Assembly (NCBI GenBank): GCA_022821965.1
Contig: JAJECN010000024.1
Location: 1-64,000, forward strand
Source: Candidatus Poribacteria bacterium
GTDB taxonomy: Bacteria; Poribacteria; WGA-4E; WGA-3G
Reading direction: 5' to 3'
DNA length: 64,000 nt
Below, piece after piece: positions 52,207 to 61,583 of the stretch; position 1 is the first letter of the stretch, and the number at the start of each line of letters is the position of its first letter. The notes beneath the pieces were generated by a model. It was not told the origin of the DNA, made no database searches, and saw only the letters and a program-made list of their open reading frames with translations. The position numbers were made by a program, and so were the translations under genes.

Positions 52207-52839
52207 ATGAATTGTACATTAGCAGAACTCCGGGCACACCCGAAGTCAGTTGAAATTCAGCAGTACCTCTCAGACAAGCTGAGCGAGAAACGTTTCCAGC
52301 ATGTTCTCTCTGTACAAGAAATGACAATTGACCTCGCACGTGTTCACGACGCAAATGTCTGGCATGCCAACCTCGCTGCTCTTTTACACGACAGCGCAAA
52401 ATGGATGAGTCCTAAAGAATTATACAGCGAAGTAAAACGCTACGGAATTCATCTCGATCCAATTGAAAAGGTAAATCCATCGCTTCTGCATCCATTCATC
52501 GGTGTAAAACTCGCAATTGAAAAGTTTGCTGTAACTGAACTTGAGATACTTGAAGCCATTCGGAATCATACAACAGGCAGCCCATCAATGGGGCTTCTTT
52601 CGCAAGTCTTATATGTCGCGGACTTTGCAGAGCCGACACGCACCCACAAAGAGGCTGAGGTCGTGCGTGAGTTAGCATATACAGTGTTGAATCGGGCGGT
52701 ACATCACGTAGCAGGGTCGAAGATCGCGCATCTCCTTGAAAAAGGGGTGCTGATTCATCCCAATACGCTTCACACTTATAACAGTACGTTAGAGGGTAGT
52801 GAGATTCAAAATAAGGGTCGTTTTCGCGTGCCTTCGTAA
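52207..52839 (+). CDS. yqeK: YqeK-type HD-domain Ap4A hydrolase
   Basis: YqeK cleaves diadenosine tetraphosphate symmetrically using a metal-bound HD site. The 210-residue protein has the family pattern RFQHVLSVQEM (H32), AALLHDSAKWM (H61-D62), HPFIGVKLA, IRNHTTGSPSMG and YVADFAEPTR. Its place between nadD/yacG and rsfS is the usual one for YqeK. No ribosome site is visible in the AT-rich leader. Confidence 0.92.
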   Translation: MNCTLAELRAHPKSVEIQQYLSDKLSEKRFQHVLSVQEMTIDLARVHDANVWHANLAALLHDSAKWMSPKELYSEVKRYGIHLDPIEKVNPSLLHPFIGVKLAIEKFAVTELEILEAIRNHTTGSPSMGLLSQVLYVADFAEPTRTHKEAEVVRELAYTVLNRAVHHVAGSKIAHLLEKGVLIHPNTLHTYNSTLEGSEIQNKGRFRVPS

Positions 52840-52866
52840 CGGATTGAGACCGGTAAGGAAAACATA

Positions 52867-53322
52867 ATGGAAACTGAAAAGAACACATTAGATATAGTAA
52901 AAGCCGCTGCAGCCGCGGCGATGAGCCGACGCGCACAAGACGGAGTTATCCTCGACCTACGCGAACTTGACGGCTTTACGGACTTCTTTGCAATCTTCAG
53001 CGGTGTCTCTGATATACAGGTGGAAGGTATCTCACAGGCAGTTCTTGAAGAACTTGAAACTAAGTGGGAACAGCGACCTTGGCATCAGGAGGGTGAGCGC
53101 AAAGCAGATTGGATTTTATTAGACTATGTTGATTTTGTTGTGCATGTCTTTCTTGCCGAGAGGCGTGCCTACTATAATCTTGAACGTTTATGGGCTGAAG
53201 CGGGCAGGATTGACTTGCCAGAATTAACGATGCCCTCACATCAAGAGATATGGGAAAAAGAGATAGATCCAGATGGCGCATTGGTTTTTGGTGAACACGA
53301 GGAGGACACGCCAGAGGCATAG
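52867..53322 (+). CDS. rsfS: Ribosome silencing factor
   Basis: RsfS binds ribosomal protein L14 and blocks subunit joining when nutrients are low. The 151-residue protein has the family core DLRELDGFTDFFAIFSGVSDIQVEGI and WILLDYVDFVVHVFLAERRAYYNLERLWAEA. An acidic C-terminal tail (EHEEDTPEA) extends it beyond the usual 110-130 residues. AAGGA lies 8 nt before the ATG, and yqeK ends 27 nt upstream. Confidence 0.95.
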   Translation: METEKNTLDIVKAAAAAAMSRRAQDGVILDLRELDGFTDFFAIFSGVSDIQVEGISQAVLEELETKWEQRPWHQEGERKADWILLDYVDFVVHVFLAERRAYYNLERLWAEAGRIDLPELTMPSHQEIWEKEIDPDGALVFGEHEEDTPEA

Positions 53323-53401
53323 ATTGCGTTTTGGTGAAACATGTTGTTAAAAATCTGTAGGAAAGAAAAAGGGGAGGGACCGCTTACATACAGGGGGTAG
53401 A

Positions 53402-54136
53402 TTAATCGACAGCAACGAGAAGAACCGTGACATTATCGGTGCCACCATAATCAAGTGCCTTGTTGATGAGTTTCTCGCCTGCTGTCTCAATATCATCGGC
53501 AGCCAAGATAATTTCAGCAATCTCGCGGTCATCGATAATTAAGTCATGTAAGCCGTCGGTACAAGCGAGAACAATATCACCCGGAACAAGTGGATAGGCA
53601 TCGGCATTGACGGCGACGGTTGGCATCAAACCGATAGCTTTTGTAATAATATTTCGTTTTTCATGCGTACGGCTCTCTTCCACTGTGATTTCGCCCTTTT
53701 CGACCATTTTTTGAACGAAAGAGTCGTCTGTCGTTATCTGTGTCAGTTTCTCATCACGTAAAACATAGAGCCGACTATCACCGACGTGAACATAAGTGAG
53801 GTAACTAAAGGTAACGAAGCCTGCGATAAGTGTTGTACCCATGCCACGTGCTTGGCTACTACTTTCAGAGGCACTATAGATCTGCTGATTTGCTTCCTCT
53901 GCAAGCTCGGTGAGAACCTCAAGCCTTTTCATGGGACCCAAATCGGTGTGTGGAGACACTTGGGCTTGTGCCCACTCCTGAATAATTTCAAGAGCAATAC
54001 GGCTTGCGATGTCACCGCTCTCATGCCCGCCCATACCATCAGTAATGGCAAACAACTGGAGCTGCGCATCAAAATAATATAGGTCTTCGTTTCGCTCACG
54101 AAGTTTACCTGTATCTGTTTTTGCTACAAACTGCAT
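53402..54136 (-). CDS. PP2C-type protein phosphatase (Stp1/PrpC-like)
   Basis: This Mn-dependent Ser/Thr phosphatase (244 residues) has RERNEDLYYFDAQ (D18), FAITDGMGGHESGD (D33, G34), VGDSRLYVL, ACTDGLHD and TDNVTVLLV, the five main PP2C motifs. It lacks extra domains, as in bacterial Stp1/PrpC, which reverse the action of Hanks-type kinases. No kinase gene is next to it in this window. The ribosome site is weak. Confidence 0.94.
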   Translation of the reverse strand: MQFVAKTDTGKLRERNEDLYYFDAQLQLFAITDGMGGHESGDIASRIALEIIQEWAQAQVSPHTDLGPMKRLEVLTELAEEANQQIYSASESSSQARGMGTTLIAGFVTFSYLTYVHVGDSRLYVLRDEKLTQITTDDSFVQKMVEKGEITVEESRTHEKRNIITKAIGLMPTVAVNADAYPLVPGDIVLACTDGLHDLIIDDREIAEIILAADDIETAGEKLINKALDYGGTDNVTVLLVAVD

Positions 54137-54437
54137 TTTTTGTATCGCCTGGATCGTCTGTGGTTAAGAATACGAAAGGCTTAGTGCTCACTATATTAAG
54201 GAAGGTGCCAAATTTATTCAGAGCTTATTCAGAAAAACCACATATCTTTCCCTGTTTCAATGTTAACTAAATGAGAAAACGATAAAATTCATCTTTCGGT
54301 TTCAAAATTCGCTCCTAATCAATAAAACAATCATGTTGTGATGACTTTTTTGATAACACTATATATTTGAAATCAATCAAGGTCTCAGGGGCATGATATA
54401 CCATAATGTAACTCATAAGTCAAATTAATTAGCTTAT
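54137..54437. other. Gene-free AT-rich gap before the beta-propeller gene
   Basis: This 301-nt divergent gap holds no gene. A TTGTGATGAC-N-TTTTTTGATAAC-type AT-rich stretch suggests promoter activity, but no -35/-10 pair could be fixed with confidence. Confidence 0.4.
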
Positions 54438-55577
54438 ATGGACGTAAAAAGGTTATCTGCGGGTCCAAGACACCATTTTTTTGGGTATTACGGTATTAAT
54501 CCGTGGGATAGTACCACAAGGTATCACCTCGCATTAGAGACAGATTTTCATACCCACCGTCCGTTGCCCGAAGATGTTGCAACAATTGGGCTAATCCATC
54601 GGGACACACATAAATTTATCCCGCACGCGAAAACCTCCGCTTTTAATCTCCAGCAGGGGAGTATGATGCATTGGATTAATGGCGGTGCTGGCGCGGAATT
54701 CACCTTCAACAGTTGGGAAAATCGCACACTTGTGTCACGTACGATGAATCCAACCACGGGCACTGTCCGAACGATTCAGGGTGCGATCGCCGCAGTGTCG
54801 CCGACCGCGCCACTCGCGATAGGCTTGAACTATGGACGGATGGCACACTGCCGTGCTGTTGTCGGCTACGCCACACACAGTAAATCCACCGATGTAGAGG
54901 AGCAACCGGAGGACGATGGCTTATATCAGCTCAACCTCCAAAACGGGAGTTCAAAACTTGTTCTCTCTATTGTCGATGTCATCCGAGCGAGTGGAGACAA
55001 ACAGGTGGTAGGAAAACGGACATGGTTTAATCACGTTCTGTTCAATACAGACGGAACGCGCCTCCTATTCTTCTGCCGAGTTCGACACGAAACAGGATTC
55101 TACACTTCGCTTTGGACAGTGAACCCCGACGGTTCCGATTTGGAAATGCAAATTCCATTTGGCTACCGAGTTTCTCATTTTGATTGGCGAACACCCACGC
55201 GGGTTCTTGTTTCATCAGATATATTGGGCGAGATGGGATTCGTTGAATTTACAGATGGGCTGCGCGACTTCACACCCCTCGGGCGCGGGGTCTTGCCGAG
55301 CGATGGACACGCTTCATTCTCACCAGATCGAGAATGGTTGCTTTGTGATACATACCCTCGCGGGACAGAGCGTTTGGCGCAACTCATGGTTTACAATATC
55401 GCTGAAAACCGAAAAATTGTCTTGGGTGAATTCCACCACGAAGAACAGTTCGTTGGAGATATCCGATGCGATTTACATCCTCGCTGGGCACTTGATGGAA
55501 AAACGATTACTTTTGACTCAGTCCATGAAGGTTCCCGACAGATATATCTCGTGGAGTTACCATCGTCAATCAAGTAA
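54438..55577 (+). CDS. Beta-propeller protein, oligogalacturonate-lyase-like
   Basis: The 379-residue protein has the seven-bladed propeller layout of oligogalacturonate lyase (Ogl) and related PD40/TolB-like proteins. The N-terminus reads GPRHHFFGYYGINPWD. A later stretch is FNTDGTRLLFFCRVRHETGFYTSLWTVNPDGSD, then HPRWALDGKTITFDSVHEGSRQIY. Histidines near 11-12, 210 and 350 could form the metal site of Ogl. No signal peptide and no clear ribosome site. The substrate is not certain. Confidence 0.78.
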   Translation: MDVKRLSAGPRHHFFGYYGINPWDSTTRYHLALETDFHTHRPLPEDVATIGLIHRDTHKFIPHAKTSAFNLQQGSMMHWINGGAGAEFTFNSWENRTLVSRTMNPTTGTVRTIQGAIAAVSPTAPLAIGLNYGRMAHCRAVVGYATHSKSTDVEEQPEDDGLYQLNLQNGSSKLVLSIVDVIRASGDKQVVGKRTWFNHVLFNTDGTRLLFFCRVRHETGFYTSLWTVNPDGSDLEMQIPFGYRVSHFDWRTPTRVLVSSDILGEMGFVEFTDGLRDFTPLGRGVLPSDGHASFSPDREWLLCDTYPRGTERLAQLMVYNIAENRKIVLGEFHHEEQFVGDIRCDLHPRWALDGKTITFDSVHEGSRQIYLVELPSSIK

Positions 55578-55606
55578 AGTCGCTCGAATCTCATAAGAGG
55601 ATTCTG

Positions 55607-56650
55607 ATGTTACCAGATGATTGTTCTCATGAAAAAATTGGACGACTGCCGAGTATTGTGAGATGCTCCCTTGCAGACATTAAGGAACGACGTGAAGCAG
55701 TCGTTCTAACAACAGAGCCAGCATGGGAGGCAGTCAAGGGTATTGATGTCCATTCGCAACAACCTGTCTATGTTGATGGAAATACGAAGGCGGATATGAC
55801 AGCACTCGCAGAAGCGTGTGAGGGTGAAGTCATTTACGGCATCGGTGGCGGCTTAGTGATAGACACTGCTAAATACGTTGCCGCATCACATGGACTTCCA
55901 CTGATCGCGTTCCCTACTATTCTGTCAACAGATGCCTTTCTTACTGACGCGACAGGCGTAAGGGAAAATGGGTGTGTCCACTATCTTCCGTCAAAAGCAC
56001 CAGACACCGTCATCATAGATATGGATGTCTTATGCAACGCGCCCGCCCCAATGCGAGCAAGTGGTGCTGCAGATGTTCTCTCAATCGCAACAGCAATCTG
56101 GGATTGGCAGGAAGCCGAAAAGATGGGTGCGAACCCATCAACTCAGCAGGTCACGCCACAAGCGATTGATATAGGAAGCACTCTTCTCCAAACGCTTCTG
56201 GACAACGCACGCGAAATCGGTAGTGGAACGCCTACAGGATTGAAACTTCTACTTGATCTGCTCTGCATGGAGGTGCAGCTCTGCCATCTATGTGGGCATA
56301 GTCGTGTTGAAGAAGGGAGCGAACACCATTTTGTCTATGCAATTGAGAACCATTTAGCTTCCACCAATGAGACGACAAATGGAGAAACAGTTTTACACGG
56401 TGAATTGGTAGGACTCGGTATCTTACTCATGGCTGTGCTCCAATCACAACCGTGGATGCAGTACCGCCACGCGTTAGAGTGTTTGCAGATCAACTACCGT
56501 CCATCCGCTGTGGCTCCGGATGTAATCGCCGAAACGCTTATTAATTTATCTGACTACGTCATGCAACATCAACTCCCGTATACCGTCGCAACAACTTTAC
56601 GGGTTACCCCCGATATCGCCGAGCGGACGATACAAACGATATTAGATTAG
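55607..56650 (+). CDS. Iron-type alcohol dehydrogenase superfamily protein, glycerol-1-phosphate dehydrogenase-like
   Basis: The 347-residue protein has a Rossmann-like N-terminal half with VIYGIGGGLVIDTAKYVA and IAFPTILSTDAFLTDATGV. The metal site follows, with Asp in ASGAADVLSI and His in EEGSEHHFVYAIE and VLHGELVGLGILL. This layout matches egsA/AraM-type sn-glycerol-1-phosphate dehydrogenases. It may reduce dihydroxyacetone phosphate or a related sugar. AGGA precedes the ATG by about 6 nt. The gene follows the propeller gene by 29 nt. Confidence 0.85.
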   Translation: MLPDDCSHEKIGRLPSIVRCSLADIKERREAVVLTTEPAWEAVKGIDVHSQQPVYVDGNTKADMTALAEACEGEVIYGIGGGLVIDTAKYVAASHGLPLIAFPTILSTDAFLTDATGVRENGCVHYLPSKAPDTVIIDMDVLCNAPAPMRASGAADVLSIATAIWDWQEAEKMGANPSTQQVTPQAIDIGSTLLQTLLDNAREIGSGTPTGLKLLLDLLCMEVQLCHLCGHSRVEEGSEHHFVYAIENHLASTNETTNGETVLHGELVGLGILLMAVLQSQPWMQYRHALECLQINYRPSAVAPDVIAETLINLSDYVMQHQLPYTVATTLRVTPDIAERTIQTILD

Positions 56651-56675
56651 TAGAGGTTGGGTAACCCAACCCCTC
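56651..56675. repeat. Palindromic repeat family C copy between two genes
   Basis: GGTTGGGTAACCCAACC (56655-56671) is a perfect palindrome around a central A. It sits right after the dehydrogenase stop and 11 nt before the dipeptidase ATG. It differs from the copy inside the dipeptidase gene (56801-56825) by very few bases. Confidence 0.8.
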
Positions 56676-56685
56676 CATTAAAACT

Positions 56686-57771
56686 ATGCAAAAGAAAAAC
56701 GAACAAACAGGATCAACCCCCCAAATTTCGACGTTACACGAGCAGTCCCTCGTTATCGATTCGCACAACGATGCTATCGTGGCGCATATCCGCCGAGGAA
56801 TAGAGGTTGGGGAACCCAACCCCTACAACGAAAACGTCCAAAATCCCACGGAGCTGACTGGCACTATCGCTTATCTCCGCGGGCCTGTCCCCCCTGAAGA
56901 GGAAGCCATCGGCATCCAACTTAACATCCCAAAAATGCGGCAAGGTGGCATTGATGCTGCATTTTTCGCTGTTGACGTGACACGCGCATGGAAAAATCAC
57001 CTCGCCTATGCGTTAGATGCGTTCGGCTGGTTCGATGCAGAAGTGACAGCAAACGCGGATGACATCTGTATCGCACGGAAGGCGAGCGACATTCGTGAAG
57101 CAAAGGAGGCAGGTAAACTCGCTGCAGTCCTCGTCATTGAAAACAGCGAAGCTGTCGAACGGAGTCTGAATATTCTCCGCTCACTGTATATGATTGGTGT
57201 CCGTTCAATCGGGTTGACACATAACTTGAACACATGGGCATCGACGGGAAACGACGAGGAGGACCTTGGCGGCGGTTTGACACGATTTGGTATGGCATTG
57301 GTCAAAGAGATGAACCGTCTTGGGATGCTTGTGGATGTCTCCCACATTAGCGAGCGTGGTTTCTGGGACGTTCTGGAAATCTCGGAACACCCTGTCATCG
57401 CATCTCATAGCAACTGCAAAACATTGTGTCGTCATCCGCGGAATTTGAGTAACGAGCAGTTGAAAGCCTTGGCAGCCAATGGCGGTGTTGTCGGTATCAC
57501 CTTTGTTCCGGGGTTCATTACGATAGATGGCTGGCAGAAAATGCCACCTCTGGCGCAATTGCTTAACCACATTGCCTATGCAATTGACATTGCTGGCATT
57601 GACCATGTTGGTATCGGTTCGGATTTTGATGGTGGCGGAGACTTATTGAAGGACGCGAGTGAATTCATCAAAATCGCGGAGGGGTTGAGCGAACGCGGTT
57701 ATTCCGATGACGATATCCGAAAAGTCCTCGGCGAAAATCATCTACGCGTTTTTGAGGCGGCATGCGGATAA
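56686..57771 (+). CDS. Membrane-dipeptidase-type (M19) peptidase with repeat-encoded insertion
   Basis: This zinc peptidase (361 residues) has the M19 ligand motif DSHNDAIVAH (H27, D29) and VIENSEAVERSLN with the bridging Glu. ISERGFWDVLEISEHPVIASHSNC and the closing DHVGIGSDFDGGGD are also present. It likely splits dipeptides or beta-lactam-like amides. Between about residues 38 and 58 the protein carries EVGEPNPYNENVQNPTE, encoded partly by a family C palindrome. Others in the family move from the ligand motif more directly to the next strand. No signal peptide and no clear ribosome site. Confidence 0.9.
   Translation: MQKKNEQTGSTPQISTLHEQSLVIDSHNDAIVAHIRRGIEVGEPNPYNENVQNPTELTGTIAYLRGPVPPEEEAIGIQLNIPKMRQGGIDAAFFAVDVTRAWKNHLAYALDAFGWFDAEVTANADDICIARKASDIREAKEAGKLAAVLVIENSEAVERSLNILRSLYMIGVRSIGLTHNLNTWASTGNDEEDLGGGLTRFGMALVKEMNRLGMLVDVSHISERGFWDVLEISEHPVIASHSNCKTLCRHPRNLSNEQLKALAANGGVVGITFVPGFITIDGWQKMPPLAQLLNHIAYAIDIAGIDHVGIGSDFDGGGDLLKDASEFIKIAEGLSERGYSDDDIRKVLGENHLRVFEAACG
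56801..56825. repeat. Palindromic repeat family C copy inside the M19 gene
   Basis: GGTTGGGGAACCCAACC (56805-56821) is read in frame as part of IEVGEPNPYN. It closely matches the intergenic copy 150 nt upstream. Confidence 0.8.
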
Positions 57772-57792
57772 AGAAAATCCCAGTCCATGTTG

Positions 57793-58788
57793 TCAGGTTC
57801 TCGCAAGTGCGCGAGAGACGGACTGCCACACTTCATCAACATCAATCCCTTTCATGCAGATGTTATCTTTGCACTTATCTGTGAACTGTTTACAAGGGCT
57901 GCAAGGCACATCGTGACGGATAGTTTGGTGTAACTCGCCGAGCGGTTGAAATCGAATGTGGTTGCCAGGACCGAATAGGGACACGGTAGCGGTTCCTACC
58001 GCTGCGGCGATGTGCATAGGACCGGTATCATTGGTGAGAAAGAGATCACACTTTTCGAGGCAGGCGGCTAACTCCCGAATCTGGAGATTCCCCGCGAATG
58101 TAACAGCGCGCGCGTCCATTAGATTCGCAACAGTATGTACGAGTTCCGTTTCCCTTTGTCCACCAAAAATTAGGACATCGGCGTTGAAATGTTGGACCAG
58201 TTTATCCCCTATGGCTGCGAAGCGTTCGGGCATCCATTCGCGTAACTTCCAACCCGCTCCCGGAAAGAGTCCCACCTTTAAACCCGTCTCGGTAATGCCT
58301 GCAGCGTCAAATCGCTGTGTGGCATCTGTACGTTCAGATGACGCGAAAAACATTTCTAATCTCTGATCTACCGCCGGAATTCCAACCGCATGCAACAGAT
58401 CGAAGTAATGTGCTGTGGCGTGTTTGTTCCCCTGTTCGCGAACGCGGACGGTGCAGAGTCTACCTTTACCGACACGCTCAGTAGCACCGCTGAGGTACAT
58501 GAGCAGCTCCGTGCGAAACTTCCGTTGAAGATCAATCGTCAGTGTAAATTTTCGTTCGCGTAGGATGCGGACAACCCGCAGCATCTCACCCGTATCCTTG
58601 TTTTTAGCGAACCGATCAAACGTAATTATTTCATCAAGGTGCGGATTTTCTCGGAGCACATCTGCTGACTGTTTCGCGACCAGCACAGCAATGTACGCAT
58701 CTGGAAAATAGGCGCGAACAGCCCGAATAACCGGGGTCGTAAGCACAATGTCGCCAAGGGAACTGAGCCGAATGAGCAGTATTCTCAT
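57793..58788 (-). CDS. Glycosyltransferase family 9 (heptosyltransferase-like)
   Basis: The 331-residue protein is of the ADP-heptose:LPS heptosyltransferase family. It starts MRILLIRLSSLGDIVLTTPVIRAVR. The C-terminal nucleotide-sugar domain has FPGAGWKLREWMPERFAAI and LFLTNDTGPMHIAAAVGTATVSLFGPG. It ends with the usual C-PCSPCKQFTDKC pattern. It supports a lipopolysaccharide or similar glycolipid. The ATG follows a repeat arm (CCGAAAACT) directly, with no ribosome site. Confidence 0.93.
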   Translation of the reverse strand: MRILLIRLSSLGDIVLTTPVIRAVRAYFPDAYIAVLVAKQSADVLRENPHLDEIITFDRFAKNKDTGEMLRVVRILRERKFTLTIDLQRKFRTELLMYLSGATERVGKGRLCTVRVREQGNKHATAHYFDLLHAVGIPAVDQRLEMFFASSERTDATQRFDAAGITETGLKVGLFPGAGWKLREWMPERFAAIGDKLVQHFNADVLIFGGQRETELVHTVANLMDARAVTFAGNLQIRELAACLEKCDLFLTNDTGPMHIAAAVGTATVSLFGPGNHIRFQPLGELHQTIRHDVPCSPCKQFTDKCKDNICMKGIDVDEVWQSVSRALART

Positions 58789-58885
58789 AGTTTTCGGTTT
58801 TCGGTTATCAGTTTTCGGTTAAGCGAGTTGCAAACGTTTTTCCTTCTACAAACGGGTTACTGAAGACTATTAACCGACAATTATC
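58789..58885. repeat. Palindromic repeat family A copy between thiI and the GT9 gene
   Basis: TTTTCGGTTATCAGTTTTCGG on the left and ACTGAAGACTATTAACCGAC on the right flank a short stem (CAAACG...). The right arm supplies the last codons of thiI (IVG and stop), so the repeat overlaps a gene end. Confidence 0.7.
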
Positions 58886-60027
58886 TTCTCAAGATTGTTT
58901 AATGCGTTTTCAACCAGTGTTTCTATATCCAAACCTGATTCTGCATCCGCTAATTCAGTAAGCGAAGCACGGGTGGCGGGATGTTTGGGGACAAAAAGGG
59001 AACAACAATCCTGATGTGGACATGTCGATACGTCAAAAGTACCTATCCGTTGTGCTTTTTCAATAATTTCAGCCTTGTCCTCACCGATAAGTGGACGCAG
59101 AATCGGGATGTCGGCAATCGCTTCAATTGTACGGAGGTTCGTTAAAGTCTGGGAAGCCACTTGTGCGAGGCTTTCACCCGTGACGAGTGCCTCTGCATTC
59201 ACCATAGTCGCGACGCGCTCAGCAATCCGCGTCATCATCCGCCGGTACAACAGCACCCGGAATGGAGCAGGTGTTGCAGCGACGATAATTTGCTGTAACT
59301 CAGCAAATGGAACAAGATAGACCGTGCTGCGATAGTTTGATGCCGCCAAAATCTGAGCGAGTTCAATGACCTTCTCCAAGGAAGCCTTATCGGTATACGG
59401 ATAACTGTAAAAGTGAATAAAAACGGCTTTTGCGCCGCGCTTTATCATCTGCCATGCAGCGACAGGGGAATCAATTCCACCGGACAACATAACAAGCACC
59501 TTACCACTCACGCCCACTGGCAATCCGCCAATCCCTTGAATCTTCTCTGTGGAGATATAGGCACCATCTTGTGTTATTTTAACCCAACAAACCAGGTCGG
59601 GGTTATGCATATCGGCACGCGCACCTGTTTCCTTGATGAGATACCCACCGACCTCCGCACTGATCTGCGGAGAGGTTAACGGAAATGTTTTATCGGTGCG
59701 TCTCGTCTCAACCTTAAGGGACTCGTAACAGACATTTTGGAGCTGCCGTAACGCCACCTCTTTAATCGCGGTGAGGTCCCTCTCGGTCCGACAAGCGAGT
59801 TCAAAATAAACGATGCCCATAACTTGCCGCAAGCGTCTTTTAATTTCCGTGGTGTTAGCATGTTGTCCAAGATGAACAAGAATTCTATCATGCAGCCGCT
59901 CCACTTCTGCATACCCTGTACCACGCAGCGCGAGTTTGATGTTATTCGCAAGTCGTTTCTCAAAAAACACTCTATTTTTGCCTTTGAGTCCAACTTCGCC
60001 GTAATGAACACTAAACATTTCTTCCAT
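58870..60027 (-). CDS. thiI: tRNA 4-thiouridine synthase
   Basis: ThiI uses ATP and a sulfur carrier to form 4-thiouridine in tRNA and often helps thiamine synthesis. The 385-residue protein has an N-terminal ferredoxin-like/THUMP region (about 1-165) and the PP-loop VMLSGGIDSPVAAW. A later Cys-rich segment is STCPHQDCCSLFVPKHPAT. No rhodanese domain is present, as in Bacillus-type ThiI. The last codons come from a repeat arm. The ribosome site is weak. Confidence 0.95.
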   Translation of the reverse strand: MEEMFSVHYGEVGLKGKNRVFFEKRLANNIKLALRGTGYAEVERLHDRILVHLGQHANTTEIKRRLRQVMGIVYFELACRTERDLTAIKEVALRQLQNVCYESLKVETRRTDKTFPLTSPQISAEVGGYLIKETGARADMHNPDLVCWVKITQDGAYISTEKIQGIGGLPVGVSGKVLVMLSGGIDSPVAAWQMIKRGAKAVFIHFYSYPYTDKASLEKVIELAQILAASNYRSTVYLVPFAELQQIIVAATPAPFRVLLYRRMMTRIAERVATMVNAEALVTGESLAQVASQTLTNLRTIEAIADIPILRPLIGEDKAEIIEKAQRIGTFDVSTCPHQDCCSLFVPKHPATRASLTELADAESGLDIETLVENALNNLEKIIVG

Positions 60028-60050
60028 AATTTTTCTCGCGCCATAAAAAT

Positions 60051-60776
60051 CTAAAATAAGTTAGTTGTCTCCGAAGCACGGACAGCATCTGTCAGACTAA
60101 AGTGGAGTTTTGCAACGTCCCCTAATGCATCACTGCCATGCAGCGAAATAAACTCTCTACCTGCTTCCACGACCTGATACGCACCTCTCGGTAATTGTAT
60201 TTCATATTTTTCGGAAAGTGTTTCCATCCCACTCAAGAAAGCGTCACGAGCAATAATAGAAGCGGCAGCAACAGCAATGTCGCGTTCTGCTTTTGGAATC
60301 TGCTTTATCTCCATTCCCAAGGGGGCACGAGAGGTTACATGCTGTAAACGAGACTCTCCATTCACTCGCTTGTGCAGCTGCTGTGTGATGAGATCATCTT
60401 TAGAAAATCTGTCAACAAGTGCGTGTTTCGCACCTATCCGAGTCGCTAAGGTATGAATCGCTTCCGCATGAAGCGATGCGAGAAGGTGGTTCAGGTTTTG
60501 CCCTCGTCTGCGGAGATTGGTATAAAGGGAGTTATATTCAGTGGGCATTCTTTCTACAACAACAATATGCCGTTCATACTGATGGTGCATCAATTCGGCA
60601 AGGTCCCGGATACGGCGATTTGACAGCGTTTTCCCATCAGTAATACCCAAATCGGAGAAGATTTCTCGACAGTCTCTGTCCACGTAAACGGCTGCGACGA
60701 CAAGCGGACCGAAATAATCACCTTTTCCTGCCTCGTCTGTACCGATCCATGCGTTCCAGTTGTGTATAACGTTCAT
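60051..60776 (-). CDS. rnhC: Ribonuclease HIII
   Basis: RNase HIII removes RNA from RNA-DNA hybrids. The 241-residue protein has the catalytic GTDEAGKGDYFGPLVVAA (D14, E15, D20) and further acids in HALVDRFS and AAASIIARDAF. The GKGDYFGP pattern separates HIII from HII. The N-terminal TBP-like domain of longer HIII proteins is absent. It lies 24 nt upstream of thiI on the same strand. No ribosome site is evident. Confidence 0.93.
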   Translation of the reverse strand: MNVIHNWNAWIGTDEAGKGDYFGPLVVAAVYVDRDCREIFSDLGITDGKTLSNRRIRDLAELMHHQYERHIVVVERMPTEYNSLYTNLRRRGQNLNHLLASLHAEAIHTLATRIGAKHALVDRFSKDDLITQQLHKRVNGESRLQHVTSRAPLGMEIKQIPKAERDIAVAAASIIARDAFLSGMETLSEKYEIQLPRGAYQVVEAGREFISLHGSDALGDVAKLHFSLTDAVRASETTNLF

Positions 60777-60780
60777 TTTT

Positions 60781-60885
60781 AAGGGGTATCGGCTTTCAGT
60801 CTTCGGTTGTCGGTCAAGAGGCTTTCGGGACTGCTACAAACATTTCTGTACCGACATCTGATATCCTAGAACCGACTGCTATTCA
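60781..60885. repeat. Degenerate repeat family A copy
   Basis: GGCTTTCAGTCTTCGGTTGTCGG and ACCGACATCTGATATC plus GAACCGACTGCTATT are degenerate arms of the same repeat. They fill the gap between the FMN reductase and rnhC genes, which are on the same strand. Confidence 0.55.
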
Positions 60886-61451
60886 GCTGAATTCCGAAGG
60901 GCGGCAAATTCGACAACCTGCTTGCCTACCGCTTTGACGCGCGTTGTTAATTCAGCATCGTGTAAATTACCGTTTCCATCAAACGCTTGAGATGAATTCG
61001 GAATGGATACATCATTCGGGACAACCCAAGCGTGAAGGGCAGTGCCTACCGTCCGTAACATCGAAAGCGCATTCACCGCGCCCATTCGCCCACCAGATAC
61101 ACCCACAAGCCCAATAACTTTATTCTCAAATTCATCAAAACCCATTAAATCAAGGGCACTCTTAAGGACACCGCTGAAGCTGCCGTGGTATTCGGGCGAT
61201 CCGAGAAGAATGCCGTGTGCCCGTTTCACTTTCTCCCGTAGTCTGAACACGCCCGGTGGATATTCGCTTTCGCTTGCAACAGAACCTTGAAAAACGAGGT
61301 CGTATTTGCTAAGTTCAAGCAATTCAACCTCGGCGCCTGCCTCTTCCGCAGCGGAAAGAGCGATTTGGAGTGCGGCATGCGTTGAACTGCCTTGTCGTAG
61401 ACTTCCACAAATCGCAACGACATAGATAGATTGATTATCGCTTCCCTTCAT
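60879..61451 (-). CDS. NAD(P)H-dependent FMN reductase
   Basis: This flavodoxin-like reductase (190 residues) has the phosphate loop GSLRQGSSTHAAL and the flavin-binding GSPEYHGSFSGVLKSALDLMG. GLVGVSGGRMGAVNAL is also typical of the NADPH_FMN_red family. It may reduce quinones, azo compounds or metals. The frame opens at 61460, but ATG 61451 has AAGGG 9 nt upstream and is preferred. Partner unknown. Confidence 0.9.
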   Translation of the reverse strand: MKGSDNQSIYVVAICGSLRQGSSTHAALQIALSAAEEAGAEVELLELSKYDLVFQGSVASESEYPPGVFRLREKVKRAHGILLGSPEYHGSFSGVLKSALDLMGFDEFENKVIGLVGVSGGRMGAVNALSMLRTVGTALHAWVVPNDVSIPNSSQAFDGNGNLHDAELTTRVKAVGKQVVEFAALRNSAE

Positions 61452-61583
61452 TTTCGGCATCCCTTTCAGCGTCTATTTAGTTATTGTTCACCTGGACTTA
61501 CTGAAGTACGTCTTAGCATAACACAGCGATGATGCTATGTCAAAGGATTTTTATCTCAGTGCTATTTATAGTAAACGTTAGAA

